A DNA stretch of 5,132 nt from Pseudomonadota bacterium (GTDB lineage Bacteria; Pseudomonadota; Alphaproteobacteria; Rhizobiales; Xanthobacteraceae). Location of the stretch: contig JAEWBW010000129.1 in NCBI GenBank assembly GCA_023390955.1, positions 1 to 5,132 of the forward strand. Direction: 5' to 3'. The notes under the pieces were generated by a model that had not been told where the DNA came from, did not search any database, and was given only the letters and a program-made list of their open reading frames with translations. The stretch's first letter is position 1; every line of letters starts with the position of its first letter. Below are positions 1-4,880 of the stretch, piece after piece. A program made the translations under genes and the position numbers.

Positions 1-717
1 GGTATAGGGCAGCACGACATTGCGAACCACTTCCCAAGTGGTGCAACCGACGCCGTAAGCCGCCTCCTTCAGGACCGGAGGCACCGTGGCGAACACGTCG
101 CGCGAGATCGCAGTGATGAACGGCAGCACCATGATCGCCAGCACCAGTGCCGCGTTAAAGAGACTGAGATAGGACGGAGGCCCGCCGAAGATCGAACCGA
201 GAATCGGCACGCCCTCGAACAGCCTGATCATCGCCGGCTGAAACGTATTGGCGAGGAACGGCCCGAGGACGAAGAAGCCCCACATGCCGTAGATGATGGA
301 TGGAATGCCGGCGAGCAGCTCGATCGCAATTCCGATCGGACGGCGCAGCCATTGCGGGCACAGTTCCGTGAGGAAGATCGCAATGCCGAGGCCGACCGGG
401 ATCGCGATCACCATCGCAATCACCGACGTCACCACCGTACCGTAGAGCGGTCCGAGCGCACCGAGCACCGGAGGATCGGCCGAGGGCGCCCAGCGCGCCG
501 TCCAGATAAACGCTAAACCGTACTCTTTTATCGCCGGCCAGGCGCCAACGATGAGCGACAGAATAATGCCGCCCAGAAGAAGAAGGACCGAGATCGCGGC
601 AATGCGCGTGGTCCAATAGAAAGCCTTGTCGCCGAACTTGAAAGCGCTCAGCGCACGCGCCCGATCGTAAGGTCCCGCAGCTTCCAACGAAGTCCCCTGA
701 ACGGCCAGATCTGACAC
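1..717 (-). CDS. pstC: Phosphate ABC transporter permease PstC (partial, C-terminus beyond left edge)
   Basis: PstC is one of the two inner-membrane permease subunits of the high-affinity phosphate importer PstSCAB; it pairs with PstA and is energised by PstB. The 239 visible codons show a short cytoplasmic N-terminus and hydrophobic segments near residues 39-59, 91-116, 128-150 and 183-205. The family stretch FLTELCP..LRRPIG is at about 115-129, followed by ELLAGIPSIIYGMWGFFVLGPF (133-154, written here with conserved core IPSIIYGMWG). The permease EAA loop, which contacts the ATPase, is at 218-237 (EAAYGVG...VVLP). The E. coli protein has about 319 residues, so roughly 80 are missing beyond the edge. 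The GTG start at 717 was chosen because AAGGGG lies 6 nt upstream and nothing better is in frame. It follows pstS by 111 nt, across a hairpin-rich spacer. The family call is very secure; the exact start is less so. Confidence 0.95.
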   Translation of the reverse strand, partial: MSDLAVQGTSLEAAGPYDRARALSAFKFGDKAFYWTTRIAAISVLLLLGGIILSLIVGAWPAIKEYGLAFIWTARWAPSADPPVLGALGPLYGTVVTSVIAMVIAIPVGLGIAIFLTELCPQWLRRPIGIAIELLAGIPSIIYGMWGFFVLGPFLANTFQPAMIRLFEGVPILGSIFGGPPSYLSLFNAALVLAIMVLPFITAISRDVFATVPPVLKEAAYGVGCTTWEVVRNVVLPYT

Positions 718-723
718 GCCACA

Positions 724-729
724 CCCCTT
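724..729 (-). promoter_or_regulatory. Ribosome binding site of pstC
   Basis: On the minus strand AAGGGG is followed by the 6-nt spacer TGTGGC and then GTG at 717. This supports the GTG start over a TTG further upstream in the same frame (736-738). Confidence 0.65.
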
Positions 730-744
730 ACGATACAACTCCGA

Positions 745-758
745 CTGACCCCGGTCAG
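745..758 (-). other. Hairpin in the pstC leader
   Basis: CTGAC (745-749) and GTCAG (754-758) pair around the 4-nt loop CCCG; one further C-G pair would close the helix if the loop were smaller. It lies 15 nt upstream of the pstC ribosome binding site. It is the last of three successive hairpins in the pstS-pstC spacer. No downstream T run follows it, so it is not an intrinsic terminator by itself. Its function is unknown. Confidence 0.4.
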
Positions 759-766
759 CCCCCAAT

Positions 767-783
767 CCAGCGAGGCTCGCTGG
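767..783 (-). other. Hairpin in the pstS-pstC spacer
   Basis: CCAGCGA (767-773) and TCGCTGG (777-783) form a perfect 7-bp stem with loop GGC. The inverted symmetry extends to 8 bp if the loop is read as one base. On the transcript it comes directly after the T run of the terminator-like hairpin at 791-819. It could block 3'-to-5' exonucleases on transcripts ending nearby, or it could compete with the upstream structure. The sequence does not decide between these. Confidence 0.45.
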
Positions 784-785
784 AC

Positions 786-819
786 AAAAACGCCGGGGAA
801 GGACGGTCCCTCCCCGGCG
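786..819 (-). terminator. Intrinsic terminator/attenuator after pstS
   Basis: On the minus strand CGCCGGGGA (complement of 811-819) pairs perfectly with TCCCCGGCG (complement of 791-799). The helix is prolonged, after one mismatch, by GGA/TCC around a 3-nt loop. TTTTT (786-790) follows at once. This GC-rich stem plus T run is the classic Rho-independent form. It starts only 9 nt after the pstS stop codon and lies before pstC. Incomplete termination here would give abundant pstS mRNA and less pstCAB mRNA, matching the known excess of the binding protein in Pst systems. The structure is seen; the read-through level is inferred. Confidence 0.8.
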
Positions 820-828
820 CAATGCGAC

Positions 829-1839
829 TTAGCTCTTGATGTCCGAAGACCAGGTCTTTTCGATCAGTTTCACGACCGAGTCCGGCATCGGAATGTAGTC
901 GAGTTCTTCAGCCATCTTGTCGCCGTGCGCGAAAGCCCACTTGAAGAACTTCACGGCTTCGGCGGACGCCGCCTTGTCGACCGGATCCTTGTACATCAGG
1001 ATGAAGGTCGCAGCGGTGATCGGCCAGGACGCATCGCCCGGCTGGTCGGTGAGGATCAGGTAGTAGCCCGGAGCCTTCGACCAGTCGGCATTGGACGCAG
1101 CCGCCTGGAACGCGGCGATGGTCGGCTGAACAGTCTTGCCGGCCTTGTTGACCATTCCGGCGTAGGTCAGCTTGTTCTGCTTGGCATAGGCGTACTCGAC
1201 ATAGCCGATCGAGTTCTTGGTCTGGCTGATGTTGCCCGACACGCCTTCGTTGCCCTTGGCGCCGACGCCGACCGGCCACTCGACCGCAGTGCCCTCACCG
1301 ACCTTGCTCTTCCAGTCAGCGCTGGCCTTGGCGAGGTAGTTGGTGAAGTTGAAGGTGGTGCCCGAACCGTCGGAGCGGCGGACCACGGTGATCGCCTCGG
1401 AGGGCAGCTTGACGTTCGGATTGAGCTTCTTGATCGCGGCGTCGTCCCACTTGGTGATCTTGCCGAGATAGACGTTGGCCAAGGTCTCGCCGTCGAACAC
1501 CAGTTCACCCGGCTTGACGCCTTCGATGTTCACGACCGGAACGATCGCGCCCATCACCATCGGCCACTGCGCCAGACCGTCCTTCTCGAGCTGCTCGGCC
1601 TTGAGCGGCGCGTCGGTGGCGCCGAAGGTCACGGTCTTGGCCTGGATCTGCTTGATGCCGCCGCCCGAACCGATCGACTGGTAGTTCAGACCGTTGCCGG
1701 TCTCCTTCTTGTAGGCGTCGGCCCACTTCGAATAGATCGGGAACGGGAAGGTGGCGCCCGCGCCGGTGATGTCGGCAGCGAAGGCCGACGTCGACGCGGC
1801 CATCAGGCCGACGGCGACGATCGTTTTGATGAAATTCAT
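829..1839 (-). CDS. pstS: Periplasmic phosphate-binding protein PstS
   Basis: PstS captures inorganic phosphate in the periplasm and hands it to the PstCA channel. The 336-residue product starts with a typical Sec signal peptide (Lys5, hydrophobic core about 6-20, cleavage after A-F-A at residue 21). It has the expected PstS length. Ligand-binding elements are visible in order: GAGATFPFP (26-34; T30 and F31), GSGGG (57-61), FGATDAPL (72-79; D76 corresponds to the E. coli Asp that accepts the phosphate proton), and RRSDGSGTTF (154-163; R155, D157, S159, G160, T161). GNEGVSGNI (196-204) and IGYVEYAYA (211-219) are further family signatures. An in-frame ATG at 1851 would add four residues (METS), but GGAG lies 6 nt before the ATG at 1839, and that start gives the cleaner signal peptide. 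A PHO box about 100 nt upstream indicates PhoB control. Annotation pipelines may give 1851. Confidence 0.97.
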   Translation of the reverse strand: MNFIKTIVAVGLMAASTSAFAADITGAGATFPFPIYSKWADAYKKETGNGLNYQSIGSGGGIKQIQAKTVTFGATDAPLKAEQLEKDGLAQWPMVMGAIVPVVNIEGVKPGELVFDGETLANVYLGKITKWDDAAIKKLNPNVKLPSEAITVVRRSDGSGTTFNFTNYLAKASADWKSKVGEGTAVEWPVGVGAKGNEGVSGNISQTKNSIGYVEYAYAKQNKLTYAGMVNKAGKTVQPTIAAFQAAASNADWSKAPGYYLILTDQPGDASWPITAATFILMYKDPVDKAASAEAVKFFKWAFAHGDKMAEELDYIPMPDSVVKLIEKTWSSDIKS

Positions 1840-1845
1840 GCTTGT

Positions 1846-1849
1846 CTCC
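1846..1849 (-). promoter_or_regulatory. Ribosome binding site deciding the pstS start
   Basis: GGAG followed by the 6-nt spacer ACAAGC precedes the ATG at 1839. The competing ATG at 1851 overlaps this site and has only CTTCCCAGT just upstream, with no Shine-Dalgarno match. This favours the shorter reading frame. Confidence 0.65.
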
Positions 1850-1864
1850 ATACTGGGAAGCGAA

Positions 1865-1877
1865 GCGCCATTGGCGC
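1865..1877 (-). other. Small hairpin in the pstS leader
   Basis: GCGCC (1865-1869) and GGCGC (1873-1877) pair around ATT; the symmetry reaches 6 bp if one central base is left unpaired. It sits about 25 nt upstream of the pstS ATG, inside the predicted 5' untranslated leader. It may stabilise the 5' end of the mRNA, but no function is shown. Confidence 0.3.
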
Positions 1878-1922
1878 CCGATCGCGCTCCCCGCGACGCC
1901 CCTTTAGGAGCCGTCGGCTGAG

Positions 1923-1928
1923 CTTTTA
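1923..1928 (-). promoter_or_regulatory. Predicted -10 element of the pstS promoter
   Basis: TAAAAG matches 4 of 6 bases of TATAAT. It begins exactly 10 nt after the second PHO-box repeat, the spacing I recall for E. coli phoA. As in other PhoB-activated promoters, there is no good -35 hexamer because the PHO box takes its place. Transcription would start near 1916, giving a leader of roughly 75 nt. Confidence 0.6.
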
Positions 1929-1938
1929 CGAAGGTTTG

Positions 1939-1956
1939 GTGACAGCTGGATGACAG
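1939..1956 (-). promoter_or_regulatory. PHO box (PhoB binding site) upstream of pstS
   Basis: On the minus strand, CTGTCAT, the 4-bp spacer CCAG and CTGTCAC form two direct heptamers with an 11-bp period. Thirteen of 14 heptamer positions match CTGTCAT exactly, and the final C is also allowed in the usual consensus. The site lies between phoR and pstS and points at pstS. PhoB phosphorylated by PhoR would bind here under phosphate limitation. A weak third unit with an A-rich tail follows in the same 11-bp phase (CCTTCGT AAAA), overlapping the -10 region. Confidence 0.9.
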
Positions 1957-1966
1957 CGCTAAAGCT

Positions 1967-1987
1967 ATGAAATCAAACAGATTTCAT
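1967..1987. other. Perfect inverted repeat covering the phoR stop codon
   Basis: ATGAAATC (1967-1974) and GATTTCAT (1980-1987) are perfect 8-bp arms around AAACA. The phoR TGA (1984-1986) lies within one arm, and the PHO box begins 10 bp away. It is AT-rich in a GC-rich locus. No T run follows on the minus strand (the next bases are AGCTTT), so it is at best a weak terminator for phoR. A protein operator is the alternative reading. Confidence 0.45.
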
Positions 1988-3282
1988 GCCGCGACGGTCG
2001 GTCGCGCCTGGGGAAAACAGGCCGTGAAAGTGGCGCCGTGCTTGGGCACGCTTTCGATCAAAAGACGGCCGCGATGGCGGTTAACAATATGTTTCACCAG
2101 CGATAATCCGAGCCCGGTTCCACCCTGCGAGCGGCTGTCGCCGACATCGACCCGATAGAAGCGCTCGGTCAGCCGCGGCAGGTGCTCCGGCGCGATGCCG
2201 GGGCCGAAATCGCGGACCATGACGCGGATTTCCTGAGTTCCGTCAGCGGCCGCGCCGGCGCTCAGCGACACGATGACACGTCCGCCCGAGGCGCCGTATT
2301 TCAGCGCGTTCTCGATCAGGTTTTCGAACAGGCGGAGCAGCTCCTCGCGGTCGCCCGCGATCATCACCGGTGCCTCCGGCAGGCTGGTCTCGACCTCGAC
2401 CTGGCGCTCGCGCGCCAGCGGCTCGAGCCCGTCGGCGACCTGGAGGATGATCGGCACCACGTCGACCAGCGGGTCAGGCCGGACATGGGCCGACAGCTCG
2501 ACCCGCGACAGCGACAGCAGATCGTCGATCAGGCGCGCCATGCGGGTCGCCTGCGTGTGCATGATGCCGAGGAAGCGCTCGCGCGCCTTGGGATCGTCCT
2601 TGGCCTGGCCCTGCAGCGTGTCGATGAAGCCGGACAGCGCGGCCAGCGGCGTGCGCAATTCGTGGCTGGCATTTGCGACGAAGTCCGCCCGCATCTCCTC
2701 GACCCGGCGCAGCGGCGTCTGGTCGTGGAAGGTCATCAGCATGCATTTGTCGGCGCCGCCGAAATTGGTCGGCACCGTCACCGGCGTGATCACCAGCTCC
2801 ATCCAGCGGTCGACCGGCACGTGATCGAGATAGGTGGCGCGGCGCGGCTCGCTTGTCGCGATCGCCTCGCGCAAGGCGGTGATGATCTCGGGCGAGCGCA
2901 GCGCGAATTGCGAGAGCTCGTTCTTGCGCAGCGCCGGCGCGAGCTGGGCGGCTGCGGCGTTGAGGTGGATGACGCGGCCGGCGCGATCGAGCAGCACGGC
3001 CGGATCGGGCATGCCCGAGACGACGGCTGCGACAGCGGCATTTTCGACCGGGTTGATACGGCGGACGTCGTCGCGAGAGGCGGCGGTGTCGTGCAGCCGC
3101 CAGGGGACCAGCGCCGCCGCGGCGATGCAGACGAACACCGCCATCGCCGACCGCACCGACAATTCTCCGAGCGAGACCACGACGGACAGCACCAGCGCCG
3201 CGGCGATCAGGACGATTGCCGAATGCCGCAGCCGGTCCGACCACGGCTGGACCGGAGGAGACGAGTGGGCGTCGATCGCCAT
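1984..3282 (-). CDS. phoR: Phosphate-regulon sensor histidine kinase PhoR
   Basis: PhoR is a membrane-bound kinase that phosphorylates PhoB when phosphate is scarce and helps dephosphorylate it when phosphate is plentiful, in association with Pst and PhoU. The 432-residue product has two membrane segments (about 20-40 and 45-61) with almost no periplasmic loop, typical of PhoR, which senses the transporter rather than a periplasmic ligand. A PAS-like domain spans about 81-185 (PDPAVLLDRAGRVIHLNAAA region). The H box is NASHELRTPL with phospho-acceptor His207. The ATP-binding domain follows: N box N321/N325 (NLIENALKYG), G1 box DFGPG (358-362), F box ERFYR (373-377) and G2 box GGTGLGLSL (387-395). 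All catalytic residues are present. The ATG at 3282 has only a distant GGGAGA site (about 12 nt upstream), so the start is somewhat uncertain. The stop codon is within a palindrome next to the pstS PHO box. No PHO box precedes phoR itself. Confidence 0.94.
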   Translation of the reverse strand: MAIDAHSSPPVQPWSDRLRHSAIVLIAAALVLSVVVSLGELSVRSAMAVFVCIAAAALVPWRLHDTAASRDDVRRINPVENAAVAAVVSGMPDPAVLLDRAGRVIHLNAAAAQLAPALRKNELSQFALRSPEIITALREAIATSEPRRATYLDHVPVDRWMELVITPVTVPTNFGGADKCMLMTFHDQTPLRRVEEMRADFVANASHELRTPLAALSGFIDTLQGQAKDDPKARERFLGIMHTQATRMARLIDDLLSLSRVELSAHVRPDPLVDVVPIILQVADGLEPLARERQVEVETSLPEAPVMIAGDREELLRLFENLIENALKYGASGGRVIVSLSAGAAADGTQEIRVMVRDFGPGIAPEHLPRLTERFYRVDVGDSRSQGGTGLGLSLVKHIVNRHRGRLLIESVPKHGATFTACFPQARPTVAA

Positions 3283-3317
3283 CGGGGCAGGCTTCTCCCT
3301 GGACTAAGCTATCTCTT

Positions 3318-3387
3318 GAGCATGATCTTGTCGGAAAACCGCTTCACACTTTGCGCTAACGCGGCCCGCCGGGTCCGGATCATGCTC
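3318..3387. repeat. 70-bp palindromic (REP-like) element between the YbhN-like gene and phoR
   Basis: GAGCATGATC (3318-3327) and GATCATGCTC (3378-3387) are perfect 10-bp inverted arms. After a 4-nt bulge (TTGT), CGGA (3332-3335) also pairs with TCCG (3374-3377). The apex includes GGAAAACCGCTTCACACTTT, which resembles dispersed intergenic repeats I recall from Bradyrhizobium-type genomes. One arm abuts the stop codon of the upstream gene (3388-3390). In RNA it would form a strong stem-loop, but no T run follows, so it is more likely an mRNA-stabilising or processing element than an intrinsic terminator. Membership in a repeat family rests on memory, not a search. Confidence 0.75.
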
Positions 3388-4443
3388 TCAGGCGCTCTTG
3401 TCGCTACGCTCTCTCACATAAGCGGCTTCACGCGCAGGGCCGGGATCGAGCTTGAGTGCGGCCTGCTGCAGCCGTTTCGACCGCGCGCCGATGATAACCT
3501 CGCGAAACGTCAGCAAGATTACAGAGATGACGAAGGGCGCAATATAGTAGAGCACCCGGAACAGCAGCATGCCGCCCAGGAGCTCCTCGCGGTCCATCTG
3601 CCAGAGGCCGACCAGCATGGCGGCGTCGAACACGCCGAGGCCGCCGGGCGAGTGGCTCGCGAAGCCGAGCAGCGTCGCCGAGACGAAGATCACAGCGACC
3701 ACGACGAAGCCGAGATTCGGCTCGTCGGGCACCAGCACGTACATGGCGAGCGCGCAGAAACCGAGATCGATGATGCCGATCGCGATCTGGAGCAAAGTCA
3801 GCGGTCCGCCGGGCAGCACCACCGTCCAGGGGCCGCGGCCGACCACGCGCGGGTGGCTCCAGACCCAGATCACATAACCGATCAGCCCGGCGATGATCAT
3901 CAGCGCCAGCGTCCGGTTCAACCAGGCAGGGAGCTGGTCGATCGAGGCGGCCGCCTCCGGATGGTAGGAGATGCCGAGCCCGAGCACCGCAGCGTTGCCG
4001 AGCCAGAAGGTCAGGCCGGCGAGGAAGCAGATTTTTGCGACGTCGATGGCGTTGAGGCCGTGCGCCGAATAGATCCGGTAGCGCACCGCGCCGCCGGTGA
4101 ACACGCTGGCGCCGACATTGTGGCCGATCGAATAGCTGGTGAAAGCGGCCAGCGCGTTGACGCGGTACGGCACATGGGCGTGACCGATCGCGCGGGTCGC
4201 GAACAGATCGTAGAATGTCAGGGTGAAGTAGCCGGCAGCGACGAACACGGCCGCCAACACGATCTGGCGCGGCTCCGTGCTCTTGATCGCCTCGAGAACC
4301 TCGTTGGCGTCGATGCCTCGCAGCATGTGGTAGAGCACATAGCAGGCGATGCCGATGACCGTCACGCTGATCACGACGCCAAGCTTATGCAGGATTTGCT
4401 TCTGGCGCAGAAACGACATCGCCCTGCGTATTGCTTCCAGCAT
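3388..4443 (-). CDS. YbhN/MprF-type flippase-like integral membrane protein (UPF0104 / lysylphosphatidylglycerol synthase TM region)
   Basis: This is a complete 351-residue inner-membrane protein. Hydrophobic segments lie near 21-39, 60-78, 95-115, 135-157, 178-195, 214-236, 244-262 and 290-312, about eight in all. Two conserved family stretches are visible: GHNVGASVFTGGAVRYRIYS (107-126) and SHSPGGLGVFDAAML (263-277). Both are typical of the lipid-flippase half of MprF and of stand-alone YbhN proteins. The C-terminal aminoacyl-transferase domain of full MprF is absent: only about 38 charged cytoplasmic residues follow the last membrane segment. The protein is therefore probably not an aminoacyl-phosphatidylglycerol synthase; lipid translocation or another envelope role is inferred. 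The start is firm: GAGG lies 5 nt upstream of the ATG, and an in-frame TAG immediately precedes it. The gene is followed directly by the palindromic repeat and then phoR, so co-transcription with phoR is possible. Confidence 0.88.
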   Translation of the reverse strand: MLEAIRRAMSFLRQKQILHKLGVVISVTVIGIACYVLYHMLRGIDANEVLEAIKSTEPRQIVLAAVFVAAGYFTLTFYDLFATRAIGHAHVPYRVNALAAFTSYSIGHNVGASVFTGGAVRYRIYSAHGLNAIDVAKICFLAGLTFWLGNAAVLGLGISYHPEAAASIDQLPAWLNRTLALMIIAGLIGYVIWVWSHPRVVGRGPWTVVLPGGPLTLLQIAIGIIDLGFCALAMYVLVPDEPNLGFVVVAVIFVSATLLGFASHSPGGLGVFDAAMLVGLWQMDREELLGGMLLFRVLYYIAPFVISVILLTFREVIIGARSKRLQQAALKLDPGPAREAAYVRERSDKSA

Positions 4444-4448
4444 CTAGA

Positions 4449-4452
4449 CCTC
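4449..4452 (-). promoter_or_regulatory. Ribosome binding site of the YbhN-like gene
   Basis: GAGG is followed by TCTAG (5 nt) and ATG at 4443. The TAG in this spacer is in frame, so translation cannot start further upstream. Confidence 0.65.
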
Positions 4453-4486
4453 GAACAAGGCTCCCGCGGCCAAGGTGACCGGCGAA

Positions 4487-4512
4487 CTGGCGGCCGATGA
4501 ACCGGCGGCCAG
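4487..4512 (-). other. Imperfect hairpin in the leader of the YbhN-like gene
   Basis: CTGGCGGCCG (4487-4496) and CGGCGGCCAG (4503-4512) pair over 10 positions with a single central mismatch and the loop ATGAAC. It lies 44-69 nt upstream of the ATG and would form in an untranslated leader transcribed on the minus strand. No T run follows. It may be a leader structure or simply a GC-rich coincidence. Confidence 0.35.
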
Positions 4513-4590
4513 CGGACAGGCCATCAACCCGCTCGCTCCGGAGCCGGTTTCAAGCATGCCCCCCGGCCCTCTGGTAGCGCGTTTTCGGCC

Positions 4591-4627
4591 GGAGTGGAAT
4601 TCGCCAGTACGAATAAAAAGCCGCTCC
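4591..4627. other. Interrupted inverted repeat, possible degraded dispersed repeat
   Basis: GGAGTGG (4591-4597) pairs with CCGCTCC (4621-4627) with one G-T wobble. Inside it, ATTCG (4599-4603) pairs perfectly with CGAAT (4610-4614) around CCAGTA. The two helices are joined by an A-rich bulge. The preceding GCGCGTTTTCGGCCGGAGTG resembles the start of another intergenic repeat type I recall from Bradyrhizobium-like genomes, in a decayed form. The family link is tentative. Confidence 0.3.
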
Positions 4628-4633
4628 TTCAAT

Positions 4634-4661
4634 ATTTTAGACCGGCCTCTATACCAGTCTT
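4634..4661 (-). promoter_or_regulatory. Candidate promoter for the YbhN-like gene
   Basis: TAAAAT (4634-4639) matches 5 of 6 bases of the -10 consensus. Sixteen nt upstream is AAGACT (4656-4661), a poor -35. This AT-rich patch is the most promoter-like stretch in the gap and would give a leader of roughly 185 nt. TATAGA at 4648-4653 is an alternative -10. The call is weak because GC-rich alphaproteobacterial promoters are poorly predicted by eye. Confidence 0.25.
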
Positions 4662-4776
4662 GGGGCTGGGAATGCACGGTTTGGGTCTCCCATGGGCAGG
4701 CTCGGGCGAATCTCCGTGGCAATCCTGCGCAGGGCCCGTGAAGTTTTGATGATTTCGACGGCTCAATGTTCCTTCA

Positions 4777-4788
4777 CGACTTAAGTCG
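4777..4788. other. 12-bp perfect palindrome
   Basis: CGACTTAAGTCG is a perfect 12-bp palindrome lying between two copies of TCAATGTT (4763-4770 and 4792-4799), and it overlaps one arm of CGTGAAG/CTTCACG (4737-4743 and 4772-4778). It could be an operator half-site arrangement, but no gene start is close by. Chance is a real alternative. Confidence 0.25.
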
Positions 4789-4880
4789 ACGTCAATGTTT
4801 GGGCCACGCCTGCCTGTTGAAAGGCCGGGGGCTGCGACGGATTTTCCGATGTGCTGAAGAGCCGCGGTTCGAGGCCGGGA

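Larger units (their letters stand above)
4444..4880. other. Gene-free 437-bp intergenic region
   Basis: Open frames exist on both strands here (about 90 codons at most), but they have weak starts, low-complexity or arginine/glycine/proline-rich translations and no family resemblance. The region holds the leader of the YbhN-like gene with an imperfect 10-bp hairpin, an AT-rich patch with a candidate -10 (4611-4639), and small palindromes around 4737-4788. I saw no tRNA, transposase remnant or CRISPR-like repeat. No clear T-tailed terminator follows the acetyltransferase gene. Confidence 0.6.

Noticed and set aside
155..724. Minus-strand open frame of 189 codons at the left end
   Set aside because: It is a frame-shifted reading of pstC; the true frame carries the EAA loop and permease motifs and stays open to the window edge.
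925..1953. Plus-strand open frame of 342 codons over pstS
   Set aside because: It is antisense to a clearly identified pstS, rich in Arg/Gly/Asp/Leu, and runs through the PHO box. It shows no family motif.
2182..4500. Very long plus-strand open frame (772 codons)
   Set aside because: It is the antisense shadow of phoR and the YbhN-like gene, running across their intergenic repeat. Its Asp/Arg/His/Gln-rich composition is typical of reverse frames in GC-rich DNA.
4535..4544. GCTCCGGAGC 10-bp palindrome
   Set aside because: Short self-complementary GC-rich words are common at this base composition; there is no adjacent feature to support a site.
4444..4722. 92-codon open frame on the minus strand ending just before the YbhN-like gene
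   Set aside because: It needs a TTG start with a poorly placed AGGA, its translation matches nothing I know, and it runs through an inverted repeat and the likely promoter region. It ends in the TAG that touches the next ATG, which by itself is not evidence of coding.
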